DNA of 64,000 nt from Paracoccaceae bacterium (lineage in GTDB: Bacteria; Pseudomonadota; Alphaproteobacteria; Rhodobacterales; Rhodobacteraceae), in contig JAAEZA010000002.1 of assembly GCA_018223125.1 (NCBI GenBank), forward strand, positions 113,474-177,473, written 5' to 3'. Positions 42,619 through 51,013 of the stretch are shown one piece after another. The position numbers were made by a program, and so were the translations under genes. The notes beneath the pieces were generated by a model, which ran no database searches, was not told the origin of the DNA, and worked only from the letters and a program-made list of their open reading frames with translations. Each line of letters starts with the position of its first letter. Positions within the stretch are counted from its first letter, which is position 1.

Positions 42619-43607
42619 ACATCGGCCTTCAGTGTCATCGGGCTGGACGCAAACAGCGGTAGAGCCTCGCCTTGTTGCGGCAGCGCGCCTATTGGTAAAT
42701 GGGCGATATAAGTCTGGCCGCCCTGTTCGACACTCTGGAAATGGCACCGGTGATAGGTGCCAAAGAAGGACGCCTCGGTAAGCCGCGCGTCACCCAGACT
42801 GATCTCTCCGGCAAGGCCAATGTTTTCGGGCCGCGCAGCATATACCATCCCCGCACCGGCAGCGCGTCCGACTTGCGCTTCGGGAAGTATATTCAAATCG
42901 CCCATGAAATTTGCGGAAAACAATGTTTTAGGGCGCAGATAGACTTCCTCCGGAGAACCGGCATGTTCAACTTTGCCAGCGTTCATCACAGCGATCCGGT
43001 CCGCGATAGCCATTGCTTCCTCTTGGTCGTGGGTCACATGCACAAAGGTCGTGCCAACTTTGCGTTGGATGATTTTCAGTTCTTCCTGCATCTGGCGTCG
43101 CAGTTTGAGATCAAGAGCACCAAGGGGCTCGTCCAGCAGCAACACCTCCGGCTCGACCGCCAAGGCCCGCGCCAGAGCAACACGCTGGCGCTGGCCGCCC
43201 GACAATTCGTGTGGCTTGCGTCCGGCCTTGTCCAACAGCCCCACAAGATCGAGCATTTCATCAGCCTTTGCATTGCGTTTTGCCTTCCCCTGCCCGCGCA
43301 TCCGCAACCCGAAGCCAACATTATCCCGCAGGGTCATATGGGGAAACAAGGCATAGTCCTGAAACATTGTCGTGGTCGGACGGTCTTTGGCTGCCACACG
43401 GGACATATCCTGCCCCCCGATCCACACTTGCCCTTCTGTCGGGGTTAAAAAACCGCCGAGGATGAACAGCAACGTCGACTTGCCACACCCCGACGGACCA
43501 AGCAGGACGACGAATTCACCGGCGGCAAATTCAAGATTGATGTCGTCAAGCGCCTGAAACTCTCCGAAGTTATGGCTTAGCGCCTGTAGGGAAACATTAG
43601 CGGTCAT
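42615..43607 (-). CDS. ABC importer ATPase, PotA type
   Basis: 330 residues. Walker A GPSGCGKST (about 37-45), Q-loop FQDYALFPHM (about 82-91), signature LSGGQRQR (about 134-141), Walker B VLLLDEPLGALD (about 154-165), H-loop VTHDQEEA (about 187-194) and a C-terminal TOBE domain (about 265-325). Polyamine/spermidine, putrescine and amino-acid-derivative importers use this type. Its start overlaps the permease stop (ATGA). Confidence 0.9.
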   Translation of the reverse strand: MTANVSLQALSHNFGEFQALDDINLEFAAGEFVVLLGPSGCGKSTLLFILGGFLTPTEGQVWIGGQDMSRVAAKDRPTTTMFQDYALFPHMTLRDNVGFGLRMRGQGKAKRNAKADEMLDLVGLLDKAGRKPHELSGGQRQRVALARALAVEPEVLLLDEPLGALDLKLRRQMQEELKIIQRKVGTTFVHVTHDQEEAMAIADRIAVMNAGKVEHAGSPEEVYLRPKTLFSANFMGDLNILPEAQVGRAAGAGMVYAARPENIGLAGEISLGDARLTEASFFGTYHRCHFQSVEQGGQTYIAHLPIGALPQQGEALPLFASSPMTLKADV

Positions 43608-44374
43608 GTCTTGGACTTTCTGAAAACGGTCAGCTCCAGCAGGATCAGGATCACGATGGACACAAGGAACACCAGCGAGCCAATGGCATTGGTTGCAGGG
43701 GACAGGCCCGAGCGCAGCATAGACCAGATCTCGACAGGAAGGGTGACGTCAAATCGGGTCAGCAGGAAGGCGATGATGAACTCGTCCCAGCTGAAGGTGA
43801 CGGACAGGAAGAATGCTGCCAGCAGCGCAGGTTTGAGCATCGGCGCAGTCACAAGAAACAGCACCTGAAGATCCGAAGCTCCGAGATCCCGCGCAGCGCG
43901 TTCGGCGTTTTTCTGGTGGTCTCCCATGGCGGCAAAAAGGATCGCAAAGCAGAGCGGCAGGCTTATCACCACATGGCCGATCCCCGTAGCCCAGAGCGAC
44001 GGGCGAAAGCCAAGGTTGTTGAACACTGTCAGCAACCCGAGCGCGATAATCAGGTAGCTGACGGTCATCGGTGCGATCAGCAAGCCTCTCATAAGGGCCG
44101 AGCCTGGCAACCTGACCCGTGCCAGCCCCTGCGCGGCAAAGAACCCCAGCAGAAGCGCCACAGCGGATGAGACAACCGCGACGACAAGCGAATTACGCAA
44201 AGCTTCCATCATGCCGCGATCCGCCAGCACTTGTGCGTACCATTTCAGCGTCGGCCCGTCGAACGGCGGCACGGGAAGGCGGCTGTCCTGAAAAGAAAAC
44301 AATACCAGCACGACGACGGGTAAAAAGATGAAGACGAAGATCGCCGCCATATAAAGCCAGCCCAATGTCCGCAT
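43604..44374 (-). CDS. ABC importer permease, PotC type
   Basis: 256 residues with six membrane helices. The EAA-type loop reads AERAARDLGASDLQVLFLVTAPMLKP (about 156-181), typical of PotC. The start shares one base with the stop of the PotB-type gene. It forms the second half of the pore of the polyamine-like importer. Confidence 0.88.
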   Translation of the reverse strand: MRTLGWLYMAAIFVFIFLPVVVLVLFSFQDSRLPVPPFDGPTLKWYAQVLADRGMMEALRNSLVVAVVSSAVALLLGFFAAQGLARVRLPGSALMRGLLIAPMTVSYLIIALGLLTVFNNLGFRPSLWATGIGHVVISLPLCFAILFAAMGDHQKNAERAARDLGASDLQVLFLVTAPMLKPALLAAFFLSVTFSWDEFIIAFLLTRFDVTLPVEIWSMLRSGLSPATNAIGSLVFLVSIVILILLELTVFRKSKT

Positions 44375-45231
44375 CAGACGCGCTCCATCTTGAGCCAGCG
44401 TGCCGAAGCGGCGTAGGCAAGGGTTACGATCACCATCAAGACAACGGACAGGGCCGAAGCCATCGGGAAATCCCCGCGCCGCCCCAGTTGCAGCATGATC
44501 AGTTGCGGCATGCTCAACTCGTTATTACCGCCAAGGATCTGCGGCGTGATATAGTCGCCAATGCACAGCACAAACGTTAGAAAGGCACCGGTCATTATGC
44601 CCGGAAGTGTCAGCGGAAGGATCACCAGACGGAAGGTATTCCAGCCACTCGCCCCCAGATCCGCGGCAGCGCGGGCATAGTTCGGCGAGAGCTGGATCAA
44701 ATTGGAATAGATTGTCAGCGTCAGAAGCATGACGAAGAAATGGACAAACCCGATAACAGTGGCCGCCCGTGTCGCCATAATCTGGACGGGTTCATCCAGA
44801 ATGCCAATCGCGATAAGCCCTTGCATCAGCACACCGTTTTGCCCCAACACCAGTGCCCAAGCATAAGAGCGCACGACGTAAGAGGTCCAGAACGGCAGGA
44901 CTGCGAGCATAATAGCCAACCGTTGATAACGTTCGGGCACCTGCGTGGCGATGATCCAGGCCAAAGGCCAAGCCAGCAAAACAGAGAGTATCGTGACGGT
45001 GATCGTAATCTCGAGCGAGACCATGATGCCTTTGAACAGGGAGGGTTCGGTGAAAATCTTGACGTAGTTCCCCAGATCGTAGTCCTGCACGATCTGGCGT
45101 CCTTCGAGATGCGCAAGACTGAGCACCAGCATCACCAAAAAAGGCACTACAAAGAAAGCACAGGTCCAGATCAGAGCGGGCACGGCAAAGCTGAAGCTGC
45201 GCCGCCGCTCCTGTTGTTCCATGGTCATCAA
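44374..45231 (-). CDS. ABC importer permease, PotB type
   Basis: 285 residues with six membrane helices, beginning FSFAVPALIWTCAFFVVPFLVMLVLSL (about 13-39). The EAA-type loop is ARAAADLGASGWNTFRLVILPLTLPGI (about 186-212). First permease after the binding-protein gene, with 57 bases between them. Typical of spermidine/putrescine-family importers. Confidence 0.88.
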   Translation of the reverse strand: MMTMEQQERRRSFSFAVPALIWTCAFFVVPFLVMLVLSLAHLEGRQIVQDYDLGNYVKIFTEPSLFKGIMVSLEITITVTILSVLLAWPLAWIIATQVPERYQRLAIMLAVLPFWTSYVVRSYAWALVLGQNGVLMQGLIAIGILDEPVQIMATRAATVIGFVHFFVMLLTLTIYSNLIQLSPNYARAAADLGASGWNTFRLVILPLTLPGIMTGAFLTFVLCIGDYITPQILGGNNELSMPQLIMLQLGRRGDFPMASALSVVLMVIVTLAYAASARWLKMERV

Positions 45232-45288
45232 CCGCTCCTTGGCTGGCAGAGAAGCGGGACAGGCAGCAACGCCTGTCCCGTTAAAAGG

Positions 45289-46344
45289 TTATTGCTGGAG
45301 CATGTCGGTCCAGAGATCCTGCATGGCAAGATCAAGATCGGCATCCGGCACAGGGTAAAGCTGGGTACGGGCGAGATAGTCACCCTGCTCGTCCCACCGC
45401 AACGCGCCTTTCTGGGCATCGTCCAGCGCATCCCCGGCGGCTTTGTTCGCTGGCATCCCCCAATAGCAAGACGACGTCGCAAGCCGCGCCTGCCCTTCGG
45501 GGCTGGTGATGTATTTAACGAACTCTACGGCAAGGTCCTTGTTTTCAGAATCTTCCAGCACTGCGATCGACTGGGACCAGCGCAGCGCGCCCTCTTCCGG
45601 CACCGACCAATCCAGCTCCGGATTTTCCGCGCTCAATACCGCTGTCACCCACTCACCACCGCCGATCAGGATATCCACTTCGCCAGTGGCCAGTGCGGTT
45701 TGACTTGCCACAACATCACTGACCTGAAGGGCAGCTGCCTTAAGACCGTAGGCCCGTTCACGCAAGGCTTCCACCGCGTCGCTGTCCAGATCGGCTGTGG
45801 CAACGCCCTGCTCCAGCCCGATCAACCCGAGCACCGGCAAGTAGTAGTCATAAACGGCAATACGTCCGTCATATTTGCCCGACCAAAGGCTGCTCATATC
45901 CTGCATGTCGGCGGCATCAACTCTGGCCGAATTGTAAGCTATGGTATTGTAACCGAACTTTTCGGTGACAGCGTAAGTTTTACCATCGCGCCCGTTGTGA
46001 TCTTCCATCACGATTTCGGGAAAGAAGGAAGCCGTTGGAAGGGCATCATCGGGCAACGGAGCCAGCAGCCCCTCATCAACAGCACGACCCACATCGACTG
46101 TATCAATCACCATCACATCCCAATCCCCCGGTCGCGACTGTTCAAGAATGGCGAGCCCTGCCGCAGTTCCCTCGTATTCCTTGACGTTAACACGCACGTC
46201 ATGCGCCTTTTCGAAAGGCTCCAGCAGCGCAGGATCGGTATGGTCGCACCAGACCAACGCGTTCAGCTCCGCCGCTTGTACCATTGAAGTCGAAATCAGG
46301 AGCGCAGCGACACCCCCAAATCCGGAAATTTTGCCATTTTGCAT
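45289..46344 (-). CDS. Periplasmic binding protein, PotD/spermidine-putrescine type
   Basis: 351 residues from ATG 46344 (MQNGKISGF), with GGGGACT upstream. Signal peptide ends with MVQA (about 24). The mature protein has the extracellular solute-binding family 1 pattern: YEGTAAGLAILEQSRPGDWDVMVIDTVDVG (about 54-83), VTEKFGYNTIAYN (about 120-132), WSGKYDGRIAVYDYYLPVLG (about 145-164) and CYWGMPANKAA (about 297-307). It probably binds a polyamine, guanidino compound or amino-acid derivative. First gene of the six-gene operon and divergent from a TetR regulator. Confidence 0.86.
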   Translation of the reverse strand: MQNGKISGFGGVAALLISTSMVQAAELNALVWCDHTDPALLEPFEKAHDVRVNVKEYEGTAAGLAILEQSRPGDWDVMVIDTVDVGRAVDEGLLAPLPDDALPTASFFPEIVMEDHNGRDGKTYAVTEKFGYNTIAYNSARVDAADMQDMSSLWSGKYDGRIAVYDYYLPVLGLIGLEQGVATADLDSDAVEALRERAYGLKAAALQVSDVVASQTALATGEVDILIGGGEWVTAVLSAENPELDWSVPEEGALRWSQSIAVLEDSENKDLAVEFVKYITSPEGQARLATSSCYWGMPANKAAGDALDDAQKGALRWDEQGDYLARTQLYPVPDADLDLAMQDLWTDMLQQ

Positions 46345-46387
46345 TTTAGTCCCCTGTTGGTGAATTGTTTTTATTGGCATTAAAATA

Positions 46388-46403
46388 AATATAGGGATAT
46401 ATT
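46388..46403. promoter_or_regulatory. Candidate operator between potD-like and tetR genes
   Basis: AATATA-GGGA-TATATT is a perfect 6-bp dyad with a 4-base centre in an AT-rich divergent intergenic region (46345-46452). It is placed where a TetR-type repressor could control both directions. I found no guanidine-riboswitch-like structure there. Confidence 0.4.
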
Positions 46404-46452
46404 AAACTTTCGGTCAACCTAAAATTTGAATGACTATAAAAATGTGAGTGCT

Positions 46453-47064
46453 ATGGGACTAAGAGAGCGTAAAAAAGCGGCAACAGCGCAGCGGATCATC
46501 GAGGAAGCCTCTCGTATGTTTCAGGAAAAAGGCTATGAAAACACGCGTATCGAGGATGTCGCCGCGCAGGCCGAGCTGTCCGCTGCAACCTTTTACAACT
46601 ACTTCGGGTCCAAGGCCGACATCCTGCTAAGCTGTGTATCGACCGAAACCGAGCTTGTGCTCGCCGAAGCAGATCATTGTATCGAACAGTCTTATGACAC
46701 TGCCGCGATGGGCTTCGACGCGCTGGTCGCAACCTATTTCACCACGTCCTTCACGAAAACACCACGCTCGCTCTGGCGCATTGCAGTCTCTCAATCCATG
46801 CTTGATCCAAGGGCGGAATTCTCGCTGCGCTATGTCGAAATGGACAGCCGTCTCTCCAAACAATGCTGCCGCTTCGTGCGTGTCATGAAGGAGGCGGCGC
46901 TCATTCGGGCGGAAGTGCCATCCGAACCGGTCGGCGAACTATTGTTCAACAACGTGAACATGAACTTTATCGACTACATTCGCAGCGACACCCTGACAGG
47001 CGAAGATGTCAGGGCCGTCGTGAACCGGCAAAGCGCGCCGGTTTTCGATCTGATTTCTAGGTAA
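46453..47064 (+). CDS. TetR family transcriptional regulator
   Basis: 203 residues from ATG 46453 (MGLRERKKAATAQRI); in-frame GTG 46444 and TTG 46426 are alternatives and no start has a strong SD. The HTH is in residues 10-57 (IIEEASRMFQEKGYENTRIEDVAAQAELSAATFYNYFGSKADIL), with the usual FYNYFGSK recognition helix. The C-terminal ligand domain follows (about 60-200). It is transcribed away from the Pot-type operon and probably controls it in response to the imported compound. The following 234 bases (47065-47298) show no gene. Confidence 0.88.
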   Translation: MGLRERKKAATAQRIIEEASRMFQEKGYENTRIEDVAAQAELSAATFYNYFGSKADILLSCVSTETELVLAEADHCIEQSYDTAAMGFDALVATYFTTSFTKTPRSLWRIAVSQSMLDPRAEFSLRYVEMDSRLSKQCCRFVRVMKEAALIRAEVPSEPVGELLFNNVNMNFIDYIRSDTLTGEDVRAVVNRQSAPVFDLISR

Positions 47065-47298
47065 GTTAATACCCAAGCCCGTCTGCGGACCCGTTAGAGC
47101 CGAAACCCGCGCACAAAATCGCGCGATATCAGAAAGCTGCTGCACCCGGCGTGAAAGGCCGCAAAGCCATGATCGGGACGTTTGCAAGGAGACGGGAGCG
47201 GCCATAAAACCAGCCATCGTCAGGCCCCGACGGTTTTGCGAAGCATCAACCTTGAAGCGGACCTGAAAGCACATCCGGACAGGATCTGGAATAGAGGG

Positions 47299-48354
47299 TC
47301 AAACCGATTTCTTGCGCCGTAGAAGCCAGACAAAAAACGCCCCCCCAACCAATCCTGTAACAACGCCAATCGGCATATCTTCCGGTGCCATAACCGTCCG
47401 CGCCGCGATATCTGCCCACAGCAGAAAGATCGCTCCGATCAGGGCAGAGGCTGGCAGCACGCGTCTGTTGTCCCCCCCAACGAGCATGCGCGCGACATGG
47501 GGAACCATAAGCCCGACAAACCCGATGATGCCGGAAAAGGCGACCATAACACCCGTCACCAGCGCACCCACAACAAAGACGGCAAGCCGAAATCCCGAGA
47601 CGGGAATGCCAAGGGTGGCAGCGGTTTCGTCACCGACGGTCATAGCGTTCAAATCACCAGCGCGCATGAACAGCCAGCCACTGCAGATCAGCAGAATTGT
47701 CAGAGGGTAAAGCAACTGGCCCCATTGCGCCAAACCAAGCCCGCCCAACATCCAGAAAACGACAGTATGGGATGCTTTGGGGTCGCCAAGGAAAATCAGG
47801 ACGTTGGCGCCGGACATAATAATGAACGAAACAGCGACACCAGCCAGAACAAGCCGATCCGCGCTGGTCGCATCTGCAATACGGGACACGCCAAGCACAA
47901 TGACCGTCGCCCCCAATGCACCGGCAAAAGCAAAAAGTGGCACAGTCAGAAGCCCGAGGATCAGTCCGGTATGTAACAGTGCCAGAATGGCACCGAACGC
48001 CCCACCGGAGGAGATACCAAGCAGGTGCGGATCCGCCAGCGGATTGCGCGTCACCGCCTGCAAGCTGGCGCCGACAACTGCCAGGCCTGCCCCCACCATC
48101 ATCGCCAGTAAGGCGCGTGGGAACCGGATGTCCCAAACAATTGCCTCACGCCCGCGCGACCATGACGGGTCGATCAGATCGGGTGAGATCCTGTTCAAAA
48201 GCACGCCCCAAACCGTGCCCAAAGGCACAGGCACAGCGCCGACTGAAATCGCAACAGAAAGCGAGACCACCAAGGCAATCAATACGCCAAAGATAAAGAT
48301 AGCTGTCCTGCTGAACCGTCGGGTTCGGGCACCTATTTGTGTGGTCTCGCCCAT
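47299..48354 (-). CDS. FecCD/BtuC-type ABC permease (corrinoid importer)
   Basis: 351 residues from ATG 48354 (MGETTQIGAR). About ten membrane helices with family motifs WDIRFPRALLAMMVGAGLAVVGASLQAVTRNPLADPHLLGISSGG (about 76-120), SGIIGFVGLMVPHVARMLVGGDNRRVLPAS (about 270-299) and a C-terminal DIAARTVMAPEDMPIGVVTGLVGG (about 313-336). Last gene of the minus operon that starts with a cobalamin riboswitch, so corrinoid uptake is the best call. Iron-chelate importers use the same fold. Confidence 0.85.
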   Translation of the reverse strand: MGETTQIGARTRRFSRTAIFIFGVLIALVVSLSVAISVGAVPVPLGTVWGVLLNRISPDLIDPSWSRGREAIVWDIRFPRALLAMMVGAGLAVVGASLQAVTRNPLADPHLLGISSGGAFGAILALLHTGLILGLLTVPLFAFAGALGATVIVLGVSRIADATSADRLVLAGVAVSFIIMSGANVLIFLGDPKASHTVVFWMLGGLGLAQWGQLLYPLTILLICSGWLFMRAGDLNAMTVGDETAATLGIPVSGFRLAVFVVGALVTGVMVAFSGIIGFVGLMVPHVARMLVGGDNRRVLPASALIGAIFLLWADIAARTVMAPEDMPIGVVTGLVGGAFFVWLLRRKKSV

Positions 48355-48358
48355 CGCT

Positions 48359-49294
48359 CTATTGCCTCCAAAACGCGTCAGCAAGCGTTTTGATGGCGTT
48401 GATATTGCGTGGCCCCGGTGTGGCTTCGACATATTCGAGCGTGACAAAACGGTCGTTCCGGACTGCGGAAAGCTCTGCAAAGGCCGGATTTTTCATCATG
48501 AATTCACGTTTCTGCTCTGCGGTGACATCTCCGTAATTAATGATCACGACAACCTCGGGGTTGCGTTCCACAACTTCTTCCCACGTCACGGTGCCCCAGC
48601 TTTTTTCAAAGTCTTCCATGATGTTCACGCCACCTGCGGCTTCGATCAGGGCGGTCGGCATGGCATATCCGCCTGCGGTGAAGGGTGTGTCTTCTCCGCT
48701 GTCATAAACGAACACCCGCAACGGCTCTCCGGTTTCAAGCCCTTGGGTAAATGCGGCCAGCTCTGCCTTAAAGCCTTCGACCACGGCATTTGCCCTGGCT
48801 TCAACGTCAAAGATGCGGCCGAGGTTCAGGATATCGACATACATGTCATCCATGCTTGCCGTTTTCTTGTCCATGATGTGTTTGCAGGATTCCGTCAGTT
48901 CGTAAACCTGAATGCCATAGGGTTCGAGCGTTTCAGGTGTCACTTCCCCCCCGACTTTCATCCCGTAGTTCCAACCAGCGAAGAAGAAATCGGCATCAGC
49001 CCCCACCAACACCTCGCGCGAGGGGTATTTCGCGGACAGTTCAGGCAGTTTCTCAACACCGGCTGTCATCTCCTCGTCCAGCGTTTTCCAACCGGAAATA
49101 CCCGTATATCCCACCATGCGATCCGCAAGGCCAAGGACCAACATCATTTCGGTGAGGTTGACATCGTTCGAGACCGCACGCGCGGGCGGTGCATCGAAAG
49201 TGACCTTGCGATCACAGCTTTGGACGGTTGTTTCGGCTGCGGCGATGCCAGCGGTCAGGATCAACCCCGCTGCGACAAGAACTGCGGTCTTCAT
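48359..49294 (-). CDS. Periplasmic binding protein of the corrinoid/iron-chelate importer (BtuF/FecB-like)
   Basis: 311 residues. Signal peptide with cleavage probably after AAA (about 20). Single domain of the TroA/BtuF-like helical backbone family: LTEMMLVLGLADRMVGYTG (about 47-65), REVLVGADADFFFAGWNYGM (about 93-112), LTESC..DMYVDILNLGRIFDVEARAN (about 133-166), WEEVVERNPEVVVIINYGD (about 243-261). It sits between ATPase and permease genes under a cobalamin riboswitch. Corrinoid binding is inferred from that riboswitch. Confidence 0.83.
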   Translation of the reverse strand: MKTAVLVAAGLILTAGIAAAETTVQSCDRKVTFDAPPARAVSNDVNLTEMMLVLGLADRMVGYTGISGWKTLDEEMTAGVEKLPELSAKYPSREVLVGADADFFFAGWNYGMKVGGEVTPETLEPYGIQVYELTESCKHIMDKKTASMDDMYVDILNLGRIFDVEARANAVVEGFKAELAAFTQGLETGEPLRVFVYDSGEDTPFTAGGYAMPTALIEAAGGVNIMEDFEKSWGTVTWEEVVERNPEVVVIINYGDVTAEQKREFMMKNPAFAELSAVRNDRFVTLEYVEATPGPRNINAIKTLADAFWRQ

Positions 49295-50091
49295 AAAAAA
49301 TTTCCTTTGTTATGCAGATGGAATGTAAGGTGGTTTTGATTGCTCGGGCTAAGCTGCTCTATGCGCGCGGTCACCTGAAACGCTTGGGAAACGGCTGTTT
49401 CGGACAACACGTCTTGCGGCGCCCCGAAACCAAGCTGGTGCCCCCTGTGCAAAAGCAAGACGTCATCGCAGACATCAGACGCAAGGTTGAGATCATGGAG
49501 CGATGTGACGATCGTCAACGGCAGGTTCCGGATCAGATCCAGCACCTCTAGCTGATGGCGAATGTCCAGATGGTTCGTCGGTTCATCAAGGATCAAAAGA
49601 CGTGGTTCCTGCGCAAGCGCACGGGCCACCATGACCCGTTGCCTCTCGCCGCCGGACAAGGTGCCCAGCAGGCGCTCTGTCATGTGGTTCAGGTTAAGAC
49701 GCGACAGGGCATGTTCGATGATCTCCTTGTCCCTTGCCCCGTTATTTCCGCCAAACCCGCGGCGATGCGGCGTACGCCCGAGAGCGACGATCTCGCCGAC
49801 TGTTAAGGCAAAGTCGCTTGGCTGTTCCTGCAAAACCGCGGCGATGCGTCGGGCCGTCTGGCGGGCGGAGAGCGTCCAGATATCATCATCGTCCACTGCA
49901 ACGCTGCCGGTGTCGGGACGGTGAAACCGATACAACAAACGTAAAAGGGTTGTTTTGCCAGCGCCATTGGCTCCGACAATCCCAAGGGTGCGGCCTGCCG
50001 CAACGTCGAAATCCACGCGGTGCAACAGCGTCTCGGCACCACGGCACGGCGCCCACGAAAGGTTCCTTACGGTCAAATGCGCTGCGGTCAC
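49291..50091 (-). CDS. ABC ATPase of the corrinoid/iron-chelate importer (BtuD/FecE-like)
   Basis: 266 residues from GTG 50091; the open frame extends further upstream into the DUF1636 gene, but family alignment starts here. Walker A GANGAGKTT (about 40-48), Q-loop VLQEQPSDFAL, signature LSGGERQR (about 148-155), Walker B RLLILDEPTNHLD (about 168-180) and H-loop TSLHDLNLA (about 199-207). It overlaps the DUF1636 stop and the binding-protein start by four bases each. Confidence 0.9.
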   Translation of the reverse strand: MTAAHLTVRNLSWAPCRGAETLLHRVDFDVAAGRTLGIVGANGAGKTTLLRLLYRFHRPDTGSVAVDDDDIWTLSARQTARRIAAVLQEQPSDFALTVGEIVALGRTPHRRGFGGNNGARDKEIIEHALSRLNLNHMTERLLGTLSGGERQRVMVARALAQEPRLLILDEPTNHLDIRHQLEVLDLIRNLPLTIVTSLHDLNLASDVCDDVLLLHRGHQLGFGAPQDVLSETAVSQAFQVTARIEQLSPSNQNHLTFHLHNKGNFL

Positions 50092-50477
50092 GATACCCGT
50101 TCCTGTGCAGCTTCGATCGCCAGAATAGCAGCAGGCACCCGCGCCAGTGTGGTGTGGCGCAGCTTGCCCGGACGATCGACAGACGAACACCAACCGTCGT
50201 GCAGACAGGCATATTGTTTTGCAAACGCGACAAGATCTTCGACATCGACCGCCGGATCGATATCCCCGAACAGATAGGTCGCTTTTTTGGTGCTGTGATA
50301 TGCGACAGTGCAAGGGTGATTGCACCCCGCCATACAGGCAACGCCCGAGATCTCGAAAGTTTCGGGAACCGCGTCTTGGGCAAGCGCCTTACGCAGCTTG
50401 TCGATCAGCTCAAACCCGGGCCGACATTGCGTGCCCTTGTGTTTGCAGGATGTGCAGATTGTTATTCGATGTTCCAT
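50088..50477 (-). CDS. DUF1636 metal-binding protein
   Basis: 129 residues from ATG 50477 (MEHRITICTSC). Cysteine-rich: CTSCKHKGTQC (about 8-18), CMAGCNHPC (about 49-57) and CLHDGWC (about 92-98), a pattern close to thioredoxin-like [2Fe-2S] ferredoxins. DUF1636 genes are found next to cobalamin transport and synthesis genes in alphaproteobacteria. Here it is the first gene after the cobalamin riboswitch and is coupled to the ATPase gene, so a role in corrinoid or metal handling is likely. Confidence 0.8.
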   Translation of the reverse strand: MEHRITICTSCKHKGTQCRPGFELIDKLRKALAQDAVPETFEISGVACMAGCNHPCTVAYHSTKKATYLFGDIDPAVDVEDLVAFAKQYACLHDGWCSSVDRPGKLRHTTLARVPAAILAIEAAQERVS

Positions 50478-50611
50478 TTGGCCCTCCGCCATACAGCAGG
50501 GGGAAAGAAACAGAATTGTGTCGGTGCGGGATCGTCCGCTTTGCCATAAAATGCTCCTGACCAGACGCCCCGCCTGAATCGAGTTGATATTGCAGCGCAA
50601 CTCATGCGCCG

Positions 50612-50790
50612 TTGATGGCAGGTCTCCTGACTTGCGGGTCGTCGCGTCCTCTTGCCTTCCCGGATTGAATATCCAGTGGCTTGATCGAGGTTGCTCACCG
50701 CTCACAGTTGCGGGGGCAGTCACGGTTTTGGTGCCTTTTGGCTACGCCGCACCGTGTTCCCTTTTCATCTCTTCCGCACATTTCGCGTCC
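50612..50790 (-). promoter_or_regulatory. Cobalamin riboswitch
   Basis: On the minus strand the region reads the standard aptamer parts in order: GGGAACACGGTG, then ACTGCCCCCGCAACTGTGAG, then GCCACTGG, then GGGAAGGC, and finally the B12 box AGTCAGGAGACCTGCC, whose complement lies at 50617-50632. It is 135 bases upstream of the DUF1636 start and in the same direction, so it should lower expression of the importer when adenosylcobalamin is plentiful. The remaining upstream DNA (50791-51013) holds an AT-rich promoter-like stretch around 50840-50870 and no gene. Confidence 0.92.
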
Positions 50791-51013
50791 AAGAACCATC
50801 GGCATGACTTGAATTGCAAAACAGCCAAGCAGTCAACCCTTAATGATTTGTAATGTTATATCATTTTATTTGCAACCCGCACCGAATGCCTCTTTTCGAC
50901 ATGCAGCCGAAGCCCGCCTTCACCGCCTGCGGACTTTCGAAAAGTTGCCGCCCATGCCGTCGGCAAGACAACATGGGCACTCAACCATTGGCGCTGGCTA
51001 AGACACCCCGTTG

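Noticed and set aside
46345..46452. Guanidine riboswitch upstream of the Pot-type operon
   Set aside because: The region is short and AT-rich, with no GC stems or conserved ACGA/CCG loops; a TetR operator is more likely.
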